NCBI GenBank assembly: GCA_027294455.1
Contig: JAPULZ010000121.1
Span: 1 to 55,274, forward strand
DNA from: Gemmatimonadota bacterium
GTDB lineage: Bacteria; Gemmatimonadota; Gemmatimonadetes; Gemmatimonadales; GWC2-71-9
Reading direction: 5' to 3'
Length of the DNA: 55,274 nt
The translations under genes and the position numbers were made by a program. The notes below the pieces were generated by a model. It was not told where the DNA came from, did no database searches, and was given only the letters and a program-made list of their open reading frames with translations. Shown piece after piece: positions 18,509-27,298 of this stretch. Within the stretch, counting starts at the first letter, position 1, and each line of letters begins with the position of its first letter.

Positions 18509-20686
18509 TCAGGCGTTGCGATCAGTTGGTCCGGCCCGCCTGCGCGGCACGATGTCGTCTCGCAACGCCATCAGGAACTCGGCGTCCTCGGGGGTGCCCT
18601 TGCGAAGGGCGTGCTCGGCCGCGGCCAGTGCCCGACGCGCCGTTCGCGGCGCACCGGCACGGGCGGCCTCTCGTGCCACGGCGGCGGCGTCCTCGGCGGC
18701 GGGCCGCCCGGGGTCGGTCTCGGCGCGCAATCGGACCCGCAGCAGCCGCGACTCCAGGTCGTCTCGATCCGCCAGGAGGTCGAGCGCGCGCTCACGCAGG
18801 CGCCGCCGGTGGCCGTGGGTCAGGAGTTCCTGTCGCACGATGTTGGAGATGAGCGGTGCGGCGAATGCGTAGCGCTCACCGTCGAAGTTGAGGAAGTGGA
18901 TCCGTTCCAGGATCTCCAGGGCCTGGGTGACGTCGTGGGCGGAGGTCTCCAGCAGCTTGGTCAGGAACTCGACATCCACGGCGGCGTCCAGAATACTCGC
19001 ACCGGCCAGGACGTCGCGGGTGGATTGGTCCTGCGCGGACAGGTTTGCGATGATGGCCACGCGCGCGAGGTCCGGTACGGAGATCGGCAACGGTGCATCG
19101 AGTGTGGCGTCTTGTTTCGGCCACGAAGTGATGTCGTCCTGGAGGGTGACCGCCTGTTCCAACCCCCGCAGCAACGTCACGGCGAGAAACGGACTTCCGC
19201 CGGTTTCGAAGTTGATGCGCCGGGCGAGACGGCGCTGTTCGTCTCGGTCGACGCACCATGTGGCGAGGCCGGCCACGAGCTCCTCGATCTCGCCGTCGTT
19301 CAGGGGATCGAGGCGAATCGCGCGTCCGGGAATCGACCGCCCGATCTCGCCGCGCAAACGCAGCAGTTCCTGGGGCACGTCCTGCACGTCCTGACCGCAG
19401 GTGACGACCAACAGCACGGGCGCCGACGACAAGCTCACGAGCGCCCCGTGCAACGCCTCGAGGGTCGTCGGGTCGGCGTAGTGGGCGTCGTCGATGGCGA
19501 TCATGAGGGGCTGCTCTTCGGCGATGGCGCCGAAGAGGTGCGTCAGCGCCGCGGCCGCTTCCGCCGTGTCGCGGGGATCGATGGGCGGGGAGGCCGAGTG
19601 AATTTCGGGGACCAGCGACGCCACGGTGGCGAGCTGGTCTGGGGCGGTCGCTGCCACGCCCGGCGCGTCGCGCAACCCGCCACGGGCGAGGGAACGCAGG
19701 GTACTCCAGGGCGCGTCGTGGTCGCTCTCGAGCGGCCGCGCAACGGCCACGACGCCCCCTTCCAGCGCAAAGCGCGCGGTGCACTCCGCGAGCAGCCGCG
19801 TGCGCCCGAACCCCCGGTCGGCGTTGATGACCAGGCTGCGCGGGCCGGTCGCCACGGCCTCGGCCACCACGGAAAAGGCGACCTGGCACTGGCGCGATCG
19901 GCCCACCAGCGGCGGCGCGCGGTCGGCGTATTGGGTGGACGGGCCGAGCCACCGTTCGGCGCGGATGCGCTCGGCGAGGTCCCGCAGATGTTTGCTCGGC
20001 TGCTCGTGCAGCTCCTGCCCGATCCCGGCCGCGAACTGCGCGTACACGGCGAGCGCTTCGATGGCGTCGTCGGTCAGAGCCAATGTGCGCATGAGCAAGT
20101 GCACGGCCGCTTCGGCAAAGGGTCTCATGCGCAGGGCACGACGGGCGCATTCGCGGGCCCGGTCGTACCGCGAATCGGCGAGGGCCTGCTCGGCGGCTTC
20201 GAGCAACAGCTCGACGCCTCTGGCGCGGTAGTGATCGCGCCGGTCGGAGAGCCACGCGTCGAATGCCTGGGCGTCATTGAGGGAGAACCCCTCGAAGAAA
20301 TCACCGCGCAACAACTCCACCGCCCGGTCGGGGTCCGTGTCGGCGACGGCGTCGAACTCGAGAGCATCTACACGGAGCCCCGCGGCGGCCAAGGTCAGGT
20401 TCTCGCCGGCCCTCGTGGACTGCAGGCGCTCCGCACCGAGACTCCCGCGCAGGCGCCGGACGGCCTCGTTGAGCGAGTGTCGGGCCTTGGCCTCGGTGGT
20501 TTCCGGCCACAGCATCCCGATGAGCTGCGATCTCGTGTGGGTGTGATCAGGGGAGAGTGCCAGGTATACGAGTAAGGCGAGATGCTTGCGCCACTCCACC
20601 TCGCCGGGCGCCGGCTCGCCCCCAACCCGAACGGTGGGGGCACCGAAGGTGATCAATTCGAGGGTTGGGGGTTCAGGTGCGGTCAC
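18509..20686 (-). CDS. Large BTAD/SARP-type transcriptional regulator with degenerate AAA ATPase
   Basis: The product is about 725 residues. Residues about 8-100 form an OmpR-type winged helix (LELITFGAPTVRVGG, then SQLIGMLWPETTEAKARHSLNEAVRRLR), about 105-245 the helical BTAD domain, and about 260-480 an AAA/LuxR-type ATPase. Walker A reads ADRGFGRTRL, with Arg where the catalytic Lys is normal; Walker B IAIDDAHYAD is intact. The rest is helical, TPR-like. SARP proteins activate transcription of nearby genes. The start may be GTG 20686 or TTG 20692; neither has a clear SD. It is transcribed divergently from the putative selenoprotein gene with about 130 bases between them. Confidence 0.85.
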   Translation of the reverse strand: MTAPEPPTLELITFGAPTVRVGGEPAPGEVEWRKHLALLVYLALSPDHTHTRSQLIGMLWPETTEAKARHSLNEAVRRLRGSLGAERLQSTRAGENLTLAAAGLRVDALEFDAVADTDPDRAVELLRGDFFEGFSLNDAQAFDAWLSDRRDHYRARGVELLLEAAEQALADSRYDRARECARRALRMRPFAEAAVHLLMRTLALTDDAIEALAVYAQFAAGIGQELHEQPSKHLRDLAERIRAERWLGPSTQYADRAPPLVGRSRQCQVAFSVVAEAVATGPRSLVINADRGFGRTRLLAECTARFALEGGVVAVARPLESDHDAPWSTLRSLARGGLRDAPGVAATAPDQLATVASLVPEIHSASPPIDPRDTAEAAAALTHLFGAIAEEQPLMIAIDDAHYADPTTLEALHGALVSLSSAPVLLVVTCGQDVQDVPQELLRLRGEIGRSIPGRAIRLDPLNDGEIEELVAGLATWCVDRDEQRRLARRINFETGGSPFLAVTLLRGLEQAVTLQDDITSWPKQDATLDAPLPISVPDLARVAIIANLSAQDQSTRDVLAGASILDAAVDVEFLTKLLETSAHDVTQALEILERIHFLNFDGERYAFAAPLISNIVRQELLTHGHRRRLRERALDLLADRDDLESRLLRVRLRAETDPGRPAAEDAAAVAREAARAGAPRTARRALAAAEHALRKGTPEDAEFLMALRDDIVPRRRAGPTDRNA

Positions 20687-20818
20687 GAACAAAGCATACG
20701 GTGGGGATGGGGGTCGGTGGAAGGGCGTTCCGCATCTTCCGCTCTCAGGGTTCTTCCGCTACAGTTGCGGCTGCCAGCTCGATGCTCACCACAATGGCCG
20801 GTTGTCGAAGGAGTGTAG

Positions 20819-21403
20819 ATGTCCTGGATTACCGAGATTGGTCCGGAAGAAGCCACGGGGCTTCTGAAGAAGGAACTCGACAGGGCGGTGGCACGGGCCG
20901 GGCGCGTGTGGAACATTGTCCAGGTGATGAGTGTCAACCCGGCCGTGTTGCGGTCGAGCATGGATCACTACATCGCCATCATGCGCGGTCCGTCGCCCCT
21001 CACCAGGTTTCAACGGGAGCTTCTCGGAACGGTGGTATCGGCCGAGCTGCGATGCCGCTACTGAACGCAGGCGCACGCCCACGACCTCCGGGGTGAGGTC
21101 GACGAGACGGATCATTCACCAGAAGAGGCCGACGCGTTGGTTCACGCGGTGGTGCGGGATTGGCGACAGGCTCCCCTCTCCGACGCCGATCGCGCGTTGT
21201 GTGCATTCGGCGCGAAGCTCACCCACGACCAGCATACGTGTGAAGAGTCGGATCTCGACGCCCTCCGGACGCACGGGTTCGACGACCGAGCACTGCACGA
21301 CGCCACCCAGGTCATCGCGTACTTCAACTATATCTCGCGCGTGGCCGACGCCCTCGGGCTCGAACCGGAAGCCTCCGCGCAGGAGTGGGGCCGCGTCTCC
21401 TGA
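20819..21403 (+). CDS. Putative selenoprotein: AhpD-like peroxidase-related enzyme, UGA at residue 82
   Basis: Read through one in-frame TGA (21062-21064), this gene gives a 194-residue protein of the AhpD/carboxymuconolactone-decarboxylase, peroxidase-related family. AhpD-like enzymes reduce peroxides or peroxiredoxins with a CxxC...H site. The site here is C79-R-Y-(TGA82)-T-Q-A-H86, preceded by E76, so the stop falls exactly on the second catalytic Cys. The second half, including LSDADRALCAFGAKLT, LRTHGFDDRALHD and VIAYFNYISRVADALGLE, is fully conserved with no other disruption. The SD AAGGAG (20808-20813) is 5 bases from the ATG. A hairpin downstream of the TGA fits a bacterial SECIS. Read as stopping at the TGA, it would be an 81-residue fragment. 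A nonsense mutation is the alternative, but much less likely. Convergent with the amidase, 3 bases apart. Confidence 0.85.
21062..21064 (+). other. Recoded TGA, probable selenocysteine codon
   Basis: The TGA aligns with the C-terminal cysteine of the AhpD CxxC motif. Upstream (VVSAELRCRY) and downstream (TQAHAHDL) residues continue the family sequence without gap or frame change. Decoding would need SelA, SelB, SelD and tRNA-Sec elsewhere in the genome; none is in this window. Confidence 0.83.
21065..21101 (+). promoter_or_regulatory. Putative bacterial SECIS element
   Basis: CGACCTC (21082-21088) and GAGGTCG (21095-21101) form a perfect 7-bp stem with the six-base loop CGGGGT (21089-21094). 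The loop begins 24 bases after the TGA, inside the 16-37 base range described for bacterial SECIS elements. A G is among the first two loop bases, as SelB binding requires. The element also encodes HDLRGEV of the protein, as expected for bacterial SECIS within the coding region. Confidence 0.8.
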
Positions 21404-21406
21404 GGT

Positions 21407-23146
21407 TCACACGAACCGTTCGGGCTTCCTGCCGTGGAAATTCGTGGCGTCTTGGTAGGCTTTCGCCACCGCCAGGGCCTCCGCATCTCCATAGAGCTTG
21501 CCGATGAAACTGATACTCAGGGGTGTCCCGTTGTCGCGGAATCCGTTGGGGACCACCACCGCCGGATGCCCGGTGAGGTTGGTCAGGGTGAGTGTTTGCC
21601 CGACGAACGACGGTGCCACGAACACGTCGATGCCCGCGAAGCGCGCCGCCATCTCGCCCATGGCGATTGTGCGCAAGCGATTGGCCTGGATGTATTCCAC
21701 GGCGGGCGTCATGCGGGCCGTGCGGAACGTGTTTCCCCAGCCACCCTGACCCTGCCGCACCAGCAGGTCGTCTCTGCCACTCATGGTGAGTTCGTTGAAC
21801 GCAGCCGCGGCTTCGGCACTCAGGATGATGCGCATGGCGCCGATGGGCAGCTCGTCGGGGAGCGAAAAGGGAATCAAGTCCACCCCGACCTCTCGGAGCA
21901 CCTCGAGCGAGCGCAAATCCGCCTCCCGCTGATCCTCTTGGTTCTCCCGACGTTCTTCTTCGAATGCACTCTTGAGGTAGCCTACACGGAGCTCCCGGGG
22001 GTGCACCGCCGGATCCCAGTTGAAGGGCACGTCGCGCACGGTGCCGTCCTTGCCGTCCGCCCCGTGAATCGTGTGCATCACGAGAGCACAATCTTCCACG
22101 CTGCGGCACATGGGGCCGAGCTTGTCCATCGTCCACGACAGCGCCATGGCGCCGTAACGGCTGACATGCCCGAACGTGGGCCGCAATCCGGTGACGCCGC
22201 AGCGGGTCGCCGGAGAGATGATGGAGCCCAAGGTCTCGCTGCCGATGGCGAAGCCCACGAGGCCCGCGGCTGTCGCCGAGGCCGGGCCGGCGGATGATCC
22301 CGAGGATCCTTCTTCGGGATTCCAGGGATTGCGCGTGCGCTCGCCGAACCACACGTCGCCCTGCGCGAGTGCGCCGAGGGTGAGCTTCGCAACGAGCACC
22401 GCGCCGGCGTCATCGAGCCGTTCGACCACGGTGGCCGTCTCCCCCGTTTGCTGATGCTCGTAGGGTTTGGCTCCCCACGTGGTGCGGTATTCGGGAACGC
22501 TCAATAGATCCTTCGCTCCCCAGGGAATGCCGTGCAACGGTCCGCGATAGTGCCCGCGTGCGATTTCGGCATCGGCCTGTCGCGCTTGCCGCAGCGCTCG
22601 CTCTTCGGTCAGCGTGATGACACAAAAGAGCGTCGGGTCGTGGCGCTCGAGTCGCGCGAGATACATCTGGGTGAGCTCGGTGGAGGTCACCTGCTTGGTG
22701 CGGATGAGCTCGCTGAGCACGGTCACGGGCTCGAACGCCAGCGCTTCGAGGTTCAACGGGCGAGTCACGCCGACGGGGCGCGTGTAGCGAAATGCTTTGT
22801 GTTCGGTGGGCGGCAGGGTGCCCGGGAGCAGCGGGTCGAACGAGATGGCCGGCGCGACCGAGTTGGGAATGTCATGTTCCCGCAACGCCTGGTAGGAACT
22901 CAAGTTGCGATTGAGCCCCTGGAGCATCAGCTCGCGCTCTTCGTCCGTGAACTCGAGGCCAACCAACTCCTCGGCAGTGGCGAGCATCTCCTTGGTCACG
23001 GCGCCTTCTTGCTGCGCCTGGGCCCACAGGGTTGCGGGCACCGCCCCACCGAGCCCAACGGCTGAGCAATACGCCATGAAGCGCCGGCGACCGATGGGTG
23101 TGGTTGCCTTTTCCGGTCCAGCGATGTCGGACGTGCTGTCGATCAT
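21407..23146 (-). CDS. Tat-exported amidase (amidase-signature family)
   Basis: The 579-residue product has an N-terminal twin-arginine signal (RRRFMA, then hydrophobic VGLGGAVPATLWAQA). The amidase-signature Lys-Ser-Ser triad is visible: K212 in IPWGAKDLL, the serine pair in EEGSSGSSAG (281-282), and S308 in GSETLGSIISPATR. The loop before S308 reads SETLGS where DxGGS is more usual. GatA-type enzymes are cytoplasmic, so export argues for a peptide- or amide-degrading enzyme rather than tRNA amidotransferase. GAGG eight bases before the ATG serves as SD. It converges on the putative selenoprotein gene. Confidence 0.9.
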   Translation of the reverse strand: MIDSTSDIAGPEKATTPIGRRRFMAYCSAVGLGGAVPATLWAQAQQEGAVTKEMLATAEELVGLEFTDEERELMLQGLNRNLSSYQALREHDIPNSVAPAISFDPLLPGTLPPTEHKAFRYTRPVGVTRPLNLEALAFEPVTVLSELIRTKQVTSTELTQMYLARLERHDPTLFCVITLTEERALRQARQADAEIARGHYRGPLHGIPWGAKDLLSVPEYRTTWGAKPYEHQQTGETATVVERLDDAGAVLVAKLTLGALAQGDVWFGERTRNPWNPEEGSSGSSAGPASATAAGLVGFAIGSETLGSIISPATRCGVTGLRPTFGHVSRYGAMALSWTMDKLGPMCRSVEDCALVMHTIHGADGKDGTVRDVPFNWDPAVHPRELRVGYLKSAFEEERRENQEDQREADLRSLEVLREVGVDLIPFSLPDELPIGAMRIILSAEAAAAFNELTMSGRDDLLVRQGQGGWGNTFRTARMTPAVEYIQANRLRTIAMGEMAARFAGIDVFVAPSFVGQTLTLTNLTGHPAVVVPNGFRDNGTPLSISFIGKLYGDAEALAVAKAYQDATNFHGRKPERFV

Positions 23147-23358
23147 TGGTGTGCCTCAGTGGATTGTTAGTGGGGTTTCAAATTTCAGATTGCAGAATGT
23201 GTGTAGTGTGCACGTAGGTCCTGGAGCGTGTGTTGCTGATGAGAGCGTCGGTGCGGAGCAGGCACGCAGGTCCCGGAGACGCGCGTTGGTTCGGTCGGAC
23301 ACCCCCCCGCTGCCGGGGCACCATGAAAACCGCAGCGCGGCGGAGCACGTTCTCCAAT

Positions 23359-24726
23359 CTAAAACCTGCTCCCGAGTCTCACGAGAAAATTCGGCTTCTT
23401 GTCGCTCCCCTGCAGCGGGGCGGCCACGAAAAATCCGAGGTCGCCGAACGCGATGCCGCCACCGACGTCGGACTTCCAATCTTCATCGGTGCGCACGAAC
23501 GGCCCCATGTCGCCGAGCGTCCAGGCGCGCGCCGCGTTGAAAAACACCACCCACCGGGGGATGAGCTCGAGGTTGATGTTCGTCGCCTCGTCGCGGATAT
23601 CCCTGGTGTCGTCTCCGATGCGGAATCCAAAGTATCCCTCGACCTGCGCTTGCAGCAGGACGAAACGGTCGCAGCCGTATTGGGGAAAGGCCCCCGGAGT
23701 GAGCACGCCGACCTCCGAGGAAAACACGATGTCCCGCCGGGCCGCACAGTCCATGGCGGAGGTGGTGAGCATCGGATCCTCCTGCAGGCCATCGGTGCCC
23801 GGGAGGGTGCCACGGCCGCCGAGGGCATGTTGGAACTGAGGTGGGAGGGGGTCGTCGGTCAGGGCTCCACCGGCGAACGCCCGGAGATTGACGCTTGCGT
23901 TGCCGATGTCGTTGTACCGCCGCACGTCGATGGTGCCCCTCGTGAGGGACGCGTCGATGACGGGGAAAGGGATGACCGAAGTCCTATCGTTGAAGTCGGA
24001 TCGTACCGTCGGAAAGATCAGATCGCCGCCGAAGACCTTGGTGACGCTGGCTTCTGCGAACCATCCGCCGCCCCGGGCGAAGAACGGACCGGTGCGGGTG
24101 TCGAGACGCACGCCCGCCTCGAGGGATTGCACGGTGCCCTCGGCGATCAAGGGTTGCGGACGCCACGCCGTATTGTTCTCGAAGAGCGTATTCGCAGTTC
24201 CAGCGTTGAGCCACTCTTGTTTTTCGTGGCGAAACTCCACGCCGATCTGATACGGTTTGCCGCGAGGGGCGTAGGTGGCGTAGCCCAGGATGCCGAAGCG
24301 CTGGTAGTAATCCCGGTAGTCTTGGTGAAATACGATTCCGGTGAGGGAGTTGTCGAGCGTTGAGAGGCCGCGGGTTTCCATGGTGGTCACGTCCCCATAG
24401 CCCTGCACGCCGATCATGAGCCGCTGCCGCTGGCCGAACAGCTTCTCCGCCCGTGCCTCAAAACCCACCTGATCGAGATTCACCGTGGGGTTGGACCGCA
24501 CCAACACGTGTGCTTGTCCTTGAAACGGCTCGGGACCGGGTCCGCGACCGATGAGACCCAGCTTGAAAGGAATCCCCTCGACCCGGTTGAATCCCTGGTC
24601 GCCCAGCGCGACCGAGAAGCGAACGGCCGCTCGCCGTGCCTGAGATCCCTCCCGGTCCTGCCGCGCGGCAAGCGGGGCGAGCAGCACCGAAAGCGACAGG
24701 GTGGTGCAGACAAGCAAGCGTGTCAT
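23359..24726 (-). CDS. Putative outer-membrane beta-barrel protein
   Basis: The 455-residue product has a signal peptide (MTRLLVCTTLSLSVLLAPLAARQ). Many short amphipathic strands rich in Gly and aromatic residues follow, such as QRLMIGVQGYGDV, FARGGGWFAEASVTKVFGG and GGGIAFGDLGFFVAAPL. It ends in Phe (LVRLGSRF), the classical outer-membrane C-terminus. I chose the ATG at 24726 because it begins the signal peptide and has GAGGA upstream; a 42-residue in-frame extension is unlikely. The last 150 residues resemble the final strands of a D15/Omp85-type barrel, but I do not recognise a named family. Confidence 0.7.
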   Translation of the reverse strand: MTRLLVCTTLSLSVLLAPLAARQDREGSQARRAAVRFSVALGDQGFNRVEGIPFKLGLIGRGPGPEPFQGQAHVLVRSNPTVNLDQVGFEARAEKLFGQRQRLMIGVQGYGDVTTMETRGLSTLDNSLTGIVFHQDYRDYYQRFGILGYATYAPRGKPYQIGVEFRHEKQEWLNAGTANTLFENNTAWRPQPLIAEGTVQSLEAGVRLDTRTGPFFARGGGWFAEASVTKVFGGDLIFPTVRSDFNDRTSVIPFPVIDASLTRGTIDVRRYNDIGNASVNLRAFAGGALTDDPLPPQFQHALGGRGTLPGTDGLQEDPMLTTSAMDCAARRDIVFSSEVGVLTPGAFPQYGCDRFVLLQAQVEGYFGFRIGDDTRDIRDEATNINLELIPRWVVFFNAARAWTLGDMGPFVRTDEDWKSDVGGGIAFGDLGFFVAAPLQGSDKKPNFLVRLGSRF

Positions 24727-24907
24727 GGTTCCTCGAATCTGATGAAACACAAATAACCTGGTCACGAGACATATCACCTTGCCTGCGAATCGTGCCCTTC
24801 GCAACCCTGTCGGACCGCTTGCGCTTCTCCTTATATATGCGGGGCCATCCAAGTGCGTGGGTAGGCCAACCCGTTACCATCCGGAAGACCCGGACAGCGA
24901 TTGAGCC

Positions 24908-26056
24908 ATGCTGACTTGTCAACAGGACTTGTTTGCTCTCCCGGCGGAGAGCCACTATTTGAACTGCGCGTACATGTCGCCGCTGTCCCGGCGAGTGGAG
25001 GCGGCGGGGGTGGCGGGGATCCGCCGCAAGCTCGTCCCGTCTGACATCACGCCGGACGATTTTTTTGCCGGGCCGGATGCGGTGCGCCGTCTGTTCGCCG
25101 GGATCGTCGGCGCCCCGGCCGCCGAGCGCATCGCCGTGATTCCCTCGGTGTCCTACGGTATGGCCGTGGTGGAGCGGAACACCGCGGTTAGCCCCGGCCA
25201 AAACGTCGTGACCCTGCTCGATCAGTTTCCGTCCAATGTCTATCCCTGGAGACGACTCTGTGATGGCGGCCACGCCACCCTCCGGTCGGTCGCGCCGCCC
25301 ACGACGGGTCCGGGCATGGCGGAGGCCTGGAATGGTGCCATCCTCGACGCCATCGATGACGCCACGGCCTTAGTCGCCGTTCCCCACGTGCATTGGATCG
25401 ACGGCACGCGGTTCGACCTGGACGGCATCTCCGCTCGGGCGCGCCAGGTGGGGGCCACGTTCGTGGTCGACGGCACCCAGTCGGTGGGCGCGTTGCCGTT
25501 CGACGTGCAGACCATCCAGCCCGACGCCCTCGTGTGCGCCGGGTACAAGTGGCTCGGCGGTCCGTACTCGATCGGCGCGGCGTACTTTGGTCCCCGGTTC
25601 GATGGGGGGCTTCCCGTCGAAGACGGGTGGCTGGCCCGGATCGGGAGTGAAGATTTCGCGCGCCTCGTGGACTACCGGGACGAGCTGCGGCCGGCGGCAC
25701 GCCGCTATGATGTGGGGGAGGTGAGCAATTTCATCCTCACCTCGATGTTCGTCGCTGCGCTCGAACAATTGTTGGAGTGGGGAGTAGAAAACATCACCCC
25801 CTACTGTTGCCAGTTGACCGGCGACCTCATTGCCGATCTCGAGGCGGCAGGCTTCGGGGTCACCGACAAGCGGTGGCGGAGCGGTCACTTGTTCGGGTTC
25901 CGCGTTCCGGGAGGTTTCGACATGCCGGCGTTTCGGGAGCGCCTGGTGAGCCATCGGGTTTCCATCGCCCTACGCGGCGATGCGATCCGGGTGTCACCCT
26001 ACGTCTACAATGACGAATCCGACGTTGCCGCACTCCGGGCCGCGCTGCAACTATGA
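24908..26056 (+). CDS. Class V aminotransferase-fold PLP enzyme
   Basis: The 382-residue product has the fold-type I PLP layout of the class V family (cysteine desulfurase, kynureninase and relatives). Visible elements are VPHVHWIDGTRFDLDGI, the cofactor-binding D188 and Q191 in VVDGTQSVGALPFDVQ, and the Schiff-base lysine K214 in CAGYKWLGGPYSIG. It lacks an obvious active-site Cys loop of a sulfur carrier, so a desulfurase role is doubtful; kynureninase-like or isopenicillin-epimerase-like chemistry is possible. The SD is weak. Its stop overlaps the next gene's start by ATGA. Confidence 0.88.
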   Translation: MLTCQQDLFALPAESHYLNCAYMSPLSRRVEAAGVAGIRRKLVPSDITPDDFFAGPDAVRRLFAGIVGAPAAERIAVIPSVSYGMAVVERNTAVSPGQNVVTLLDQFPSNVYPWRRLCDGGHATLRSVAPPTTGPGMAEAWNGAILDAIDDATALVAVPHVHWIDGTRFDLDGISARARQVGATFVVDGTQSVGALPFDVQTIQPDALVCAGYKWLGGPYSIGAAYFGPRFDGGLPVEDGWLARIGSEDFARLVDYRDELRPAARRYDVGEVSNFILTSMFVAALEQLLEWGVENITPYCCQLTGDLIADLEAAGFGVTDKRWRSGHLFGFRVPGGFDMPAFRERLVSHRVSIALRGDAIRVSPYVYNDESDVAALRAALQL

Positions 26057-27228
26057 ACCGGAACACGATCGTGAACGTTCGAAGCGCGTTGTTCGGCGTC
26101 CTGGTGGCCGGTGCCCTGGTCGTACCGTCTACGCGCGCCGCGGCGCAACAAACCCGCGCCGATTCGGCGGGAGTCCTCGCGACGCTCGCCGCTGAGCTCG
26201 CGGCAGAGGGACGCACCCGCCTGGCCGACTCGCTCTACACGCTGATCCTTCAACGGTACGGGGATACCTCGTTTGCCGAGCTCGCCCGCGCGGCACGCCG
26301 GGAGCTGCGAGCCAATCAGGTGGCGACGTCGGGCCGCGGCGAACTGATTGCCTGGAACACGTTTTACGGCGCGGCCATGGGGGTGCTGATCCCCGCCGCC
26401 CTCGGTGCCGACGGCAGTGCCGCGTATGGAGCCGGGCTGTTGATCGGGCCGGCGGTGGGCTACGGAGCGACGCGCCTGTACACGAGCCGCAATTCGGTCA
26501 CCGCGGGGCAGGCTCGCGCCATCACCTTCGGAAGCTGGTGGGGCATGTGGCAGGGATTGGGGTGGCGAGAGGTGCTGAACATCGGGACCAAGCAGGTGTG
26601 CGTGAACCCCGATTTCGCTCCACGCGTATGCTTCGAGAGCGACCCCGACGAGGCGCCATATGCGGCCATGGTCATCGGCGGGTTCGCCGGCGTCATCGGT
26701 GGGTACGTGCTCGGACGGGCCGTCGAGATTTCGGCCACCACGGCGCTCATTGCCAACTTCGGCGCGATATGGGGCACGTGGTACGGCTTTGCGCTCGGTA
26801 CGATGGCCGATGGTGAGGGGGATGCGCTATGGGCCTCGACGCTCATCGCGGGCAACGTCGGGTTGGTCGCCGCGGCCGCCACCGCCTCCTCGTGGAACTG
26901 GACGCGGCGGCGCGCCTGGTTCGTGCACCTGGCTTGGATCGCCGGGCTGGTGGGGGGATTCGGGTTGGATCTGATTGCACAACCCGACGACGACCGCGTC
27001 GCCGCCGCCATCCCCGCCGCGACGAGCGCCGCCGGGCTGCTCCTTGGGGTGGTCACCACCAAGAACATGGTGAACGAGTCCGAAGGCATCGAGTTCGGCC
27101 AGGCGCTGCTCAATTGGAGGGAGGATGAGTTGGTCGTCGGCATCCCGCTGCCGACGCCCACGGTCCTCTTGGGTCGCGACGGCGCGACGCTCGGTTTGCG
27201 TTTGGGGCTGTTCCAAGGCAGGTTCTGA
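26053..27228 (+). CDS. Unknown exported Gly-rich polytopic membrane protein
   Basis: The 391-residue product has a signal peptide (ALFGVLVAGALVVPSTRAAAQQ) and a short helical segment (about 35-90, ALAAELAAEGRTRLADSLY) like a single TPR unit. About eight Gly/Ala-rich hydrophobic segments follow, such as GGFAGVIGGYVLGRAVE and AGLVGGFGLDLIAQPDDD. Three cysteines occur near residues 180-200. The C-terminus is again Phe. I do not recognise the family. It overlaps the aminotransferase gene by ATGA and is followed by another small membrane protein gene. Confidence 0.65.
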   Translation: MNRNTIVNVRSALFGVLVAGALVVPSTRAAAQQTRADSAGVLATLAAELAAEGRTRLADSLYTLILQRYGDTSFAELARAARRELRANQVATSGRGELIAWNTFYGAAMGVLIPAALGADGSAAYGAGLLIGPAVGYGATRLYTSRNSVTAGQARAITFGSWWGMWQGLGWREVLNIGTKQVCVNPDFAPRVCFESDPDEAPYAAMVIGGFAGVIGGYVLGRAVEISATTALIANFGAIWGTWYGFALGTMADGEGDALWASTLIAGNVGLVAAAATASSWNWTRRRAWFVHLAWIAGLVGGFGLDLIAQPDDDRVAAAIPAATSAAGLLLGVVTTKNMVNESEGIEFGQALLNWREDELVVGIPLPTPTVLLGRDGATLGLRLGLFQGRF

Positions 27229-27298
27229 GAGATGGCGTGGGGCGGTAGGGTGAAACAAGTGTGTCACACGTTTCGTATTGAGACGTGGGAGGTTACAG

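Noticed and set aside
20819-21064. Interpretation of the AhpD-like gene as a pseudogene cut by a nonsense TGA
   Set aside because: There is no second lesion. The TGA is exactly at a catalytic Cys and a SECIS-like hairpin follows at the right distance. It stays as the alternative if the genome lacks Sec machinery.
23147-23358. Imperfect direct repeat (AGGTCCTGGAGCG and AGGTCCCGGAGACG)
   Set aside because: Only two diverged copies about 50 bases apart, with no palindrome or known site; probably chance in GC-rich DNA.
23156-23479. 107-codon minus-strand open frame before the barrel gene end
   Set aside because: Arg/Cys-rich composition, no family, and it overlaps the end of the barrel gene in another frame.
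24727-24907. TATATA near 24832 as a promoter for either divergent gene
   Set aside because: No -35 box at suitable spacing on either strand.
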